A stretch of DNA of 64,000 nucleotides from Armigeres subalbatus (taxonomy: Eukaryota > Arthropoda > Insecta > Diptera > Culicidae). Positions 39,801-51,800 of the stretch are shown in pieces. Below the pieces are notes generated by a model. The model made no database searches, had not been told where the DNA came from, and saw only the letters and a list, made by a program, of their open reading frames with translations. A program made the translations under genes and the position numbers. The stretch spans positions 10,821,533 to 10,885,532 of the forward strand of contig NC_085139.1 in the NCBI RefSeq assembly GCF_024139115.2. Direction: 5' to 3'. Position 1 is the stretch's first letter, and each line of letters opens with the position of its first letter.

Positions 39801-42800
39801 ATGAGGTTTTGAGTAACCTTCAGGGGATCAAGGTTTCATTTCAGATTGCTATAGGAAGCGTGACTGCCGCGTTTTGCCGGGATCCTTTGACGATCGCAAA
39901 CGTCTTCTTCAGTATTTAACTGAGAAGAGCCATAAATTCTTCACATACGATGACAAAACTGAGCGATTGTTCAAAGTCGTCTTGAAGGTCTCCCAGTGAT
40001 GACAAATCACTGGATGAGATTAAAATTGAAATTTCTCATTTACTTGGATTTTCACCAGTCCAAGTAATTAAGATGAAAAGAAATCCCACTCTGGTACTTC
40101 CCAGAGGGCATTTCTCAAGAATTTTATTTAGTTCATTTTAACAAAAGTGAACTAAATAATATGAAAAGTTTGGAAAAGCCCTGTATTATGTCCCATGTCC
40201 GTGTTACATGGGAACATTTCCGCAGGCCTGGGAGAAATTTCCAAAACCCCACCCAGTGCCGTAAGTGCCAAAAGTGGGGTCATGGAACCAAACATTGTCA
40301 CATGGATGCTAAATGCATGATTTGTGGTGGAACCTCTCACGCCAAGGACGCCTGTCCTGTGAGAGAAGAATCCAATAAATTTAAGTGTGCAAATTGTGGG
40401 GGCAATCATAAATCCAATTTCTGGGAATGCCCTTCACGCAAAAAAGTTTTGAATTCCCGTGCAAAATTGATGACGGGAAATTCCAATCGGATCCCAGATT
40501 CGACGGGTAGAAATTTTTCAAACGCTCAAATTTCGAAACCGGTTACCGGTCGAGCAATTCATACCCACCACAATTCACAAACAAATTTTGCCGCTCGTCA
40601 ACGGGTAGCAAGCACTTCAGTAAATTCCAATTTTTCCAATGTACCTACGTATGCAAACATCGCTGCTGGTAGACCAAATTTCTCTTCTCAAAATGAGGTT
40701 TATACCCATGTACCAACGGAAAATAACGGTCATGTTGCCGATTCAGGTAGCATGACTGCTTCCGATTTTGATTTTTTAACTGAACAATTGCATCACATGA
40801 TTGATGCAATGTTCAAAGCAAATACCATTCCTGAAGCTGTTCAGGTTGGTATAAAGTACACACAAAAAAATTTTATCGGACTCCGTTTCAATGGATCCAA
40901 ATAATTGTGTGAAAGTTCTAAATTGGAATGCCCGCTCTCTAAAGGGTAAGGGCGAAGCCAGAGTAAACGCGACGTGCGATGCGACGCGACGCGACAGTGC
41001 AATTTGACAGCCTGTTGATAATGATTGTTATTCTTTTACGTGAGTCGCGTCGCGTCGCATCGCACGTCGCGTCTACTCTGGCGGGCACCTAAGGAAGATG
41101 AATTGTTCAACTTCCTAACAGTTCATAATGTGCATATTGCCATTATAACTGAAACGTATTTAAAACCAGGACTCTCCATTAAAAAAGATCCAAACTATTT
41201 TATCTACAGAAATGATCGTCTTGACAGCGCCTGTGGTGGGGTCGCCATTGTCATTAATAGACGTATCAAACATAAATTATTTTCTTCGTTCGAAACCAAA
41301 GTTTTTGAAACCTTGGGAGTTTCTGTTGAAACAAATTTTGGACAATTTTCCTTCATTGCAGCCTACTTGGCTTTTCAATGCAATGGGCAGCAAAAGAATT
41401 TGTTGAAAGCTGATCTTCAAATTCTGACTCGCAACAAATCAAAATTCTTCGTAATTGGTGACTTCAATGCCAAACACCGTTCATGGAATAATGCTCAAAG
41501 CAATTCCAATGGTAAAAATTTATTTGAAGATTGTTCTGCGGGATATTATACTATTCAATATCCCAATGGACCAACTTGTTTTTCTTCCAGTCGAAATCCT
41601 TCTACAATTGATTTAGTTTTAACGGATTCAAGTCAGCTGTGTGGCCTATTGGTAACTCATGCTGACTTTGACTCTGATCACCTTCCTGTGACATTTGAAA
41701 TCTCACAATTTATAATCCAATCAGCTCTACTTTTAACTATCATAGAGCTGATTGGGATTTATAGAAACGTATATCGATAGGAATTTTGATGTTGATATTC
41801 CTCTCGATACCAAAAGTGATATTGATAATGCTCTCGTATCTTTGACAAATTTAATTGTCGAAGCCAGAGGCATTGCAATTCCGAAATGTGAAGTTAAATT
41901 CAACTCCATTAATATTGACGACGATCTTCAGCTACTGATCCGTCTTAAAAATGTGAGGCGAAGGCAATACCAAAGAACTCGCGATCCCGCGTTGAAAGTT
42001 ATTTCATGAGATTTGCAAAATGAAACTAAAACACGTTTCGCTATTCTGAGAAATACCCACTTTGAGAATAATGTCTCGAAGTTGGATCCCAGTTCGAATC
42101 CCTTTTGGAAATTAACTAAAATTCTTAAAAAACCTCACAAGCCAATTCCAGCGCTTAAAGGAGGAGATCAAATTTTATTAACAAATGGCGAAAAGGCTCA
42201 AAAACTTGCTCAGCAGTTCGAGAGTGCCCATAATTTTAGTCTAGGTCTCACTAGTCCAATTGAGGATCAGGTTACACGGAGCTTCGAAGACATTCTCAAT
42301 CAAGAGAATGTTTTGACCCTTCGTTGGGAACCAATTTGGATGAAGTGAGATCTATTACTAGAAAATTTAAAAATATGAAAGCCCCGGGTGATGATGGTAT
42401 TTTCTACATACTTATCAAAAAACTTCCTGAGAGCTCTTTATCCTTTTTGGTTAATTTATTTAACAAATGTTTTCTATTGGCATACTTTCCAGATAAATGG
42501 AAAAACGCCAAAGTTGTTCCTATTTTGAAGCCGAACAAAAATCCAGCTGAGGCTACTAGTTATCGCCCAATCAGTTTGCTTTCTTCAATAAGCAAACTGT
42601 TTGAAAAGATTATTTTAAATAGAATGATGGTTCATATTAATGACAATTCTATATTTGCTGATGAGCAATTTGGTTTTCGCCATGGGCATTCAACCACCCA
42701 TCAGTTATTAAGAGTAACGAATTTAATTCGGCTCAACAAATCTGAAGGATATTCGACTGGAGTTGCTCTTCTTGATATAGAGAAAGCATTTGACAGTGTT

Positions 42801-45800
42801 TGGCATGAAGGTTTGATTGTAAAATTGATGAATTTTAATTTTCCTCTGTACATTATTAAACTGATCCAAAATTATTTATCAGATCGCTCACTGCAGATAA
42901 ACTATCAGAATTCTAAATCTGATAGATTACCTGTAAGGGCTGGTGTACCCCAAAGCAGCATACTGGGGCGCATTTTGTATAACATTTTTACTTCTGACTT
43001 ACCTGATTTACCACCAGGGTGTCAAAAATCTTTGTTTGCAGATGACACAGGTCTCTCAGCCAAAGGGCGAAGCCTTCGTGTCATTTGTAGTAGATTGCAA
43101 AAAAGTTTGGATATTTTCTCCACTTACTTGCAAAAATGGAAAATTTCCCTGAATGCTTCCCAAAACTCAGCTTATAATTTTCCCACATAAGCCGAGAGCT
43201 TCTTATTTGAAACCTTCTAGCAGACATATTGTCACTATGAATGGGGTTCCAATTAATTGGTCTAGCGAAGCTAAATATTTAGGACTTCTGCTAGATCAAA
43301 AATTAACTTTTAAAAATCACATTGAAGGCCTTCAAGCCAAATGTAACAAATATATTAAGTGTCTATATCCACTTATAAACAGAAAATCAAAACTTTGTCT
43401 TAATAACAAACTTTGATTTACAAACAAATTTTTAGACCTGCCATGTTGTATGCTGTGCCAATATGGACTAGTTGCTGCAATACCAGCAAGAAGGCACTTC
43501 AGAGGATTCAAAATAAAATTCTGAAAATGATTCTGAAGTTGCCTCCGTGGTATAGTACCAATGAACTTCATAGAATTTCTAATATTGAGACATTGCAACA
43601 AATGTCCAACAAAATAATTTCCAATTTTAGATAAAAATCGTTGCAATCTTCTATTGCAACGATTAACTCTTGTACCCTTAGTATAAATTAGGTTAAGATT
43701 AGTTTAAGTTGAAAACATTGTAATTCCTACATGGTTCAATTCAACCAGAGGAAAAATTCTAACTGCCAGAGGCAATTGAAATGTATTAATAATAACTAAA
43801 AATATGACATAGCAAATAAGGATGATAGTGTTAAGAAAACACGGAACACCTAGTCTAAGAGATGAATGCATGTATTAGATAATTAGCAAATAAAATTAGT
43901 TAAAAAGAAAAAAAAATCCTCTTCGAGAAATTTCTTCCGTGTCGCTTCCGTCTCAAATATTAGACGTTGTTCTCAGCTTCGTGCTGCTACTACTGTACTC
44001 CAGCAGTACTCAAGTGGGATCCATAGGGAAAAGATGTGTCAAGCTTAAGATGCACTTAGTATGAGATAACACTTATTATCATTTAGTATATTAAGTGATA
44101 CTAGTGTTTCACGCTGTAAATATTGAACATAGCGCAATGTACCATTAGACAAAGTTGTAGAGGGGAAATAGCGCTAGAAGTCCGCCATACAACACTTTTC
44201 GGAATGAGTTGTTTACTGAATACTAAATGATAAGTTCAATCCCTGATTGCGACACCAGTGAAACGGAAATGAAACATTGTGCGTTTCTGAATCTGAAAAG
44301 TGGCTTTAATGAGGCTTGATGTGTTTCCATTACATTCAATGCAATTAAGTAGGAACAAACAGCCATTCGAAAGATGTTGCACGTGCTGCTTGGAGAGGCG
44401 CTGCTGGAAATTTGCTGGACAGGACAAAAATTGTGGAAATGCGGGCAATGAGCGGATACATTCTACCAAAGCTATGGCATCACCAATGAGCTGGAAACTT
44501 GCTTCATAGTGCTCTGGACAATATGCGCCAACGTGTGCTCGGCAGACAATCAACGCAAGGATGTACAAGCTGATGATCAAAGGCGGTTTCTTGAACAATA
44601 CACGGAAACAAGTGCATACCCATAATTATGAATTAAAAACTATGAAAATCATAAGCTGACAAATTATATTATATTTCATGATTTCAGGAATAGTATTTAT
44701 GGTACTGTAGGGCAGGAAGGACTATGTCCAAGGGCTTGACGACCCCTCCCCAGGCCATCTGCGAGTTATGGCGCCTGCCTAGGATGTGGTGGGGTTTGAC
44801 AGTGGGCCCTGTTAAACCTATATAAAAAGCTGCATGTATCCGCAAGTAGGCTCCGCCAAAGCGACCGTGTGCCGCTCAAAGTGCACAAGCCCAAGTCCTG
44901 GTGTTAGGTGGGACGCTAAACAGCCCTGACACGACGGCCCTCCGACGAGACAGGAGGTTTGCGCAGGCCCAATAAGCCGCCTGGAAAACCAATCATTACG
45001 AACAATATAAGAGATAATGCGACTCGATATAATCGGCAAAGACCTAGGCGACGAATACAGGATCACGATTGGAAGCTTGGAACATGGAATTGCAAGTCGC
45101 TAGGTTTCGCAGGTTGCGACAGGATAATCTACGATGCAACTTCGACGTCGTGGCGCTGCAGGAGATTTGCTGGACAGGACAGAAAGTGTGGAAAAGCGGG
45201 CATCGAGCGGCTACCTTCTACCAAAGCTGTGGCACCACCAACGAGCTGGGAACCAGCTTCATAGTGCTGGGTAAGATGCGCCAACGCGTGATGGTGTTCG
45301 CTTCTGATCCGGCAGGTACGAGACGGCGTGGAGCGCAGCGAGCGAGATGGGCAGATCAGGAGCAAAACGACTTGGCGAGCGTGGGGCGTATCCGAGGAAG
45401 GAGAGATGCGGCCTCGAACCGTGTATTGTGGCGTCAAATTGTTGATTCAGTGTTATCTGTTTAGATGTAGACTAAATAAATGAATGAATGCGCTGCTTGG
45501 GTAAATCCGATGCGCTTCCCCAAGAAATTTCGAAGCGTTTCGCGAGGAGTTCCGAATAGATTCACGAAGAAAGTTCAACGAAATAATGAAGAGTTCTTTG
45601 TAAATCTATTCGGAAAGCAAATATCATGAGTTTTTTTCGAAGAAATTCAGAATCCTTTCCCTGAGGAAATTTTGAAGCGTTTTCCGACGACATTTCGAAG
45701 AGTTTTCCGAGGAAATTTAGCTTTCCGATGAAATTAGGAAGCGTTTTCCGAAGAAATTATGAATTGTTTTACGAAGAAATTCGTAAAGTTTCTCGAGCAT

Positions 45801-48800
45801 ACTCTGAGGAGTTCTCCAAAGTTGGGATTTCCCGAGAATTTTTTAATCGTTTCGTTTCGATTTTTGTTGCGAGGAAATTTCAATGATTGCATGAAAGAAT
45901 TTCCAGATGTTTCCCGAGGTTTTTTCGCAAGCCTAACAAACTATTTTGTAAATATTTGGTATATTTAAATTTTTTTTTTATATGCATCGTTTCAACTTGC
46001 CCTGCGGATCGGGGCAAGTTGAAACACTGCGTTATATTCAGACATAAGCTAATTTTGCTGTATTAATAACAAAATGTATGTACTAACTGAGACTCAAAAA
46101 GCACGAGGTTGTAAAGGTGACTATAATACTGCCAGGATTCGCATAAGAGTCCCATGTAAGTTTTTGACGCTTTTGATTTTCTTTCAGAAAATAGCTTAAA
46201 ACTGTCTTCTGCTTAAGAAAAACTAATAAAATAGTAGGTTTTGTTCTAGAAATTTGAAAATAAATCCCACTTTAGTTGTCTCATCTTGATATTTACTCGC
46301 ATAAAAATCACATTCCAGTTTTTGAAAGGTACTCTTTTACACAAAAAAATAAACTTAAGTATGGTCCATTTAATTATCACACAGCAATAAATATAGGTGA
46401 AGAATATTACGTAAAATTTTTGTAAAGAAAGCAATTTTTTTCAATTTATTAGATTTTTTTTGTATTTCTCCATGTAAAACAAGTTTGATAAATTCAACGG
46501 CAAATTACTCAAGTCGGAGAAAATAACATGGGACTCTTATGCGAATAAGGGTAGTGTACAACAAAGTCACAAGCGTATTTTCAGAGACCAAATTCTGGAG
46601 AACGCACTACGCTGAAAATTTATCAAATCGATTTCCTCCTACTGGTGACCACTCGGATTACTATTCAGGATGGTTCAATATTTGGTTCACTTGTATTTAT
46701 ATTGTGCACTTGATTAATTCGGTTGTAGCTTCTTCATGAATGCACATTAACCAACCATCATATCTCTCATAAAGTCTTTGATTGGAGAAATAGGCAGCTG
46801 GGGAAGTGAAAGGTGAAGTTAACAAAATTTTTACATACTCTATGTTTTATTTTTCTGAGAGTCAGTGCTCATTCTGCTCAGTAGATTAAGACTCTCAAAA
46901 CTGCAGTTTGAACATGACCCCTTTTCATTCATTGTAGGAGAGTTGCATTCATGACGGAATGGCCGGAAATTTTTTATTAATTTATTTTCAGAAGTTTGCC
47001 TGTTTTTATAAATTTGTGTTTTTTAATGTATGTATTTATGGACCATGTTGAATTCTGGAAAAAAAAACTTTTGATTGCGAGGGTGACGTTTTGAATCTTT
47101 GTTTCAACTTGCTCTGCACCACGCATTTATATTTGCCCCGAAGAGTTGAACATACGGAGCAATATCAAACAACCAAAATACAAAAATTAATTCGGGTCTT
47201 CCATCGCTTTTTCATAATCAATATGCTTATTCAACATTGAATGATTACCTTCAATAAACTTTTGATGAAAAAACTCTTCCAAGCACCATTTTGAGACCTG
47301 TTTCATTGGAACGTCAAAATGTTGGCTTAAATTTTGCAAAGGAAGAAAAATAAACAAGGGCAGGGTTTGTTTTTGAAAGCTATTATCTTCCGGGAATGGC
47401 ACTCAGAAGGTGCGTTTAGGGGAGTAGTTTGTTGAAAAAAAATAATCAGAGTATTCGGTCATTTCCTATCTTAAATACAGCTTCCGTTTCAACTTACCCC
47501 GCATTTCAACTTGCCCCGTTGTACCTTACACGAAATTATTTTTAGGAACCCACAATTTTTGTCAATTCTTGATGCACAAAAACTGTCAGAACTTCAACAT
47601 ATCTCAACCGATCTTAGAGGTCAGTATCAATTTGCATAAAAGAAAAAATGGAAGCAGCCATATTAATAAACTTGGCCGCCATCTTGGATTTATTGTTGAA
47701 AACTTTTTTCGCAATACTGGAAAGCTTAGCCTATATTGTTTCCAAAAATCTCTAGTTTTTGTTATTTCTATCTATATTATTTTTTATTACCCAACCGACG
47801 GTTGTTAGATTTTGTAAGCTTTTCTTACATTTTTGCCTTCCTCGTACAACAAAGTTGTACCAGAAAGGCTTTCATTTCACTCCCAAAACGTACTTTTTAT
47901 AGAGCGCTTGTAGACCCATAGTATTATATACCATTCGATTCAGCTCGACAAACTGAGCAAATGTCTGTCTGTCCGTGTGTGTGTCCGTGTGTGTGTGTGT
48001 ATGTGTGCACATTGAAACATTAGCCAATTTTTCTAGTACTAAACCTGAATCGATTTTGCTACAATAAGTTGCATTCGATGGGGAATGTTTTCTTCTTGTT
48101 CACTATTGAGTTTCATAATGATGGCACTTCTCAAAAATAGTAAATATTCAAAGAGTTATGAGACATCATTATTTCGTAACAAATAAGCTATCGATTTTCT
48201 AGGTTATGTTCTCCCAAGACACAATTTATTCGAAACCGGCACACTGACAGCATAGAATACACAGCTTACACGGAAGAAAAAACTTCACAAAGAAACATAG
48301 AAACCCATTAATGAGTTAAAAAGTACCTATTTTAAGATTTCATGTATACACTGAAAATTCTCGTTTATTTTTTCAAAATGACCTAAGAAACATATTTTCA
48401 TGAATTGAGATTCTCACGTCCGAATGTGTGAGTGGCGATAAAAGGAAAACAAACACTCCTAGATGGAGCTACTCAGCAAAGTTTGGGTAAAAATGAGTAT
48501 ATTTCCATATATTTTTTGACTTCTTCGCAACCATCGTGATGACTCGATCAATTTTGAGGTTATGAGCAAAAGGAAAACAAACATGTATTTACACATGCCG
48601 AATTGCACATCAGTGTGCGAGCGTTAAACGTCACTCATCTCTATGAATTTTAATATTGCGATCAACAGACCAATATGATAGCTTTTGATTGCAGTACACA
48701 AATTAATTCATGAATAAAAGGTGACATATGTTCTTTTAAAAAGTTAAGCGTCATTTCTGCCATTTCTTTCCCTATGGGCCGATGTGAGCAGTGAGAAGTG

Positions 48801-51800
48801 AAAAGTGAGACGTGAGAAGTGCGAAGTGAGGAGTGAAAAGTAAGAAGTAAGAAATGAAAAATGAGAAATGAAAATCACCAGATGATCCGAAATGAAAACA
48901 AAAATATTTTTCCAAATTTAATCTAGACTATCCTTTGAAAAGAGCTGAAATTTTTTGCTAATATTTTCAAATGGATATAATAGAAAACGACGCATCCCAC
49001 AAAAAGTGTTGTATGGGTGACCATCGCAAAATCAGTCAAACTTTCTAGTGAAAATATCGGAAACAATCCAAATTGAGCCCTACACTGAAAAAATCAGTTT
49101 AAAAATTTTAAAGTCGATTTGCGAAAAAACGCCCTTTTTTATTTAAATGAAATTTTGTCTCAAGATAGGTGATTATGTTCCCTACCAACCGTCCATACAT
49201 CGCTGGGCACTCCTAAGGAAAAAAGTTTTTCTAACAAAAACTTTTTCTTGTCGGAATTATTTTCAGTGTATTTTCATCTGAAATTAAACCAATGAAAGCC
49301 ATCGTTATAGAACCCCAAGCAAATCTATTTTTATGATACATTGTCTAATTTAGTCACTAAATATAGTTTAATATACTAAATATAGTATAATATTCCATTA
49401 TTAGCTTCTTTAGTTGCGACCAGTTACGACCAAAACATTGTACTCTGCCTGACTGTACAGGAATACTTAATATGAGTATATTATGTATACATATGTTAAA
49501 TCCAATTCTACACTGAAAAAATCAATTCCGTCAAGAAAAGTTTTGTTAGAAAATTTTTTCCTTCAAAGTGCCCAGCTTGCGATGTATGGACGGTTGGTAG
49601 GGAACATAATCACCTATCTTGAGACAAAATTTCGTCCAAATCGAAAAGGGCGTTTTTGCAAATCGACTTTTAATTTTTAAATCGATTTTTTTAGTGTAGG
49701 GTTCAATGTAGAATTTTTCAAAGAGTTTGATTAGGAAGTTTGACTGATTTTGCGATAGTCACCCATACAACACTTTTTGTAGGAAGGGTCGTTTTTCGAT
49801 TATATCCATTTGAAAAAATCAGTAAAAAAAGTTTGACCCTTTTCAAAAGATAGTCTGAATCAAATTTGAATAAACTAAGTATGCACTTTTCTTTTAACTG
49901 CACTTCTTAAATATTGACCAATAAATTTACAAAAAGTCAACTTTAACAATCAGAACACTTGCAAGTTCCCAAAAAGTTCTATTTTGGCTTTACGCATTTT
50001 TTCAAAAGGACCTAAGTAAATTTTTTCATGAATTCTCGCTTAACTTTTCAAAAGGACGTAAGTAACATTTTTTTTCATGAATTAATTTGAATACTGCAAT
50101 CAATATTGTGATTCTCGAGATATTATAGCATTTTGCTCATTCACCTCTGCCTCGCTTAGTTGTGCGCCGCTAAGGTATTGTGTCATATTATGGTACTTTA
50201 CTCAATTTAAGTGTAGAATATTACATCACAAATTAAACATAATTGCACTACTAATATCCACTTAAACAATATCCCGAACGCAACACAGGCGAAAGAAAAG
50301 CAAAAAACTACTAAACCTCGAACAATTTCACTTAAAAATATCTTTTCGTAAAGGGACGACAATATGCTACATACCTTACAAGCGAATGTGGAAAAGCTTA
50401 CTGAAAGCTCACATCTATTTGACATTGGTTTATTTACTTTTGCATGGCGCACAACTCGGCGCATGGGACCCGGCGCGTAACTGGTGAGCCAGTATGCTAA
50501 TTTTAGAAAAGAATTGCAATAGCTTTCATGTTGTTCTGTTGATTGCAGTACTCAAATTAATTCATGAAAAAATGTTACTTAGGTCCTTTTGATAAATTAT
50601 GCGAGATCTATAGTACAGCAGAAAGTCAATTGCTGATAAACGTTCATTTCGAACAATACACCGCAGATTGCTGGTTAATTTTTTTGACATATACTCTGTC
50701 TCGCTCAAACCAACAGCGAATAATCTAGCGACTACTTTAACGAACTATTTAAGGAACAGCTACTTTAACCGACCGTGTCCATTTAGCAAGTACGGTGTTG
50801 AACATAATCTGGAGATTAAAATAACACTTAATAAAGTTTAAAAAAAAATTAGCAAGTAACCGCACAATATTGAGTAAAACAAATTAAGGGTGTAGCATTT
50901 CTGCATGCGGTGAATAAATTTCGCACCGTGTATATAACTGACAGCATGAATGTTTGTGTTGCTTCTTTCGTGCTTTATTGATGATGCTAACCTCTCAAGC
51001 AAAGTTTTCCAAAGCTTCAAATGTGGAACACGAAAACTAATGGACGAACACACACGCGCTAGAGACCCGAAGCCGATGACTTCAGCCGCTCGCCTCAACA
51101 CAGCTGTAAAAGTTTCGTCGTTGGAAATAAAAATCGCATACCTACGTACATGCTTTCTCGTGCGCTCGTTACGTTTGCTGCCATTTTGTTTCATGCTTTG
51201 GAAGGAAAGAAGAGGCGTGTCATTAAGGCTAACTGCTTTTTGGTTTGGGTGGTTTGGTTGGTTTGGGTGGAATGATGGTGTAGTTTGGGCATATGGGTGA
51301 TTTGAACATAACGTTCGTTTTCATACACCTCCTTTTTTCCATATTATGCGGCTTTTTTCATTTATATTTATGTGAATTGTTGGTTTCATTTTCACAAATG
51401 TACTTGTACAATTATTACACAAAGGGATGCAAAATCAATGTATGACATACAACTATGTAGTATTATTGAACTTTAATATTACATTGGTGAAAAAACACTA
51501 CGTGGGAATCAGGAAAGTTGGAAACATATCGAATTTTAATCCATATGTATTTTTCAAAACGCGCCGTTGCGCTAATCATTGTATTTACTATCGCTAATCA
51601 TTGTACTACCGCACGATCGCATATTTGTAACATATGCATTTTTTCCTTTCTCGTACAACAAAGTTGTACCGAAAGGCTATATGAAAAACTAAAAAAAAGG
51701 CTAAAAAAACTTGATAGAAGGCCCGGAGACCCATAGTGTTATATACCGATCGACTCAGCTCGACAAACTGAGGTGACGTCTGTTTTTTTTTGTGTATGTG

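Larger units (their letters stand above)
39100..43920 (+). mobile_element. Jockey-clade LINE (Juan-like), degenerate
   Basis: Plus strand, same orientation as the cadherin. A GC-rich 5' leader (about 39100-39493) is followed by ORF1 with three CCHC knuckles (39494-40904), ORF2 with endonuclease and RT but no RNase H (40891-43634), a 3' UTR and an A-rich tail at about 43905-43917. The ORF2 start lies inside the end of ORF1. A 126-bp MITE interrupts the endonuclease start. Several frameshifts. The name Juan is by resemblance only. Confidence 0.8.
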
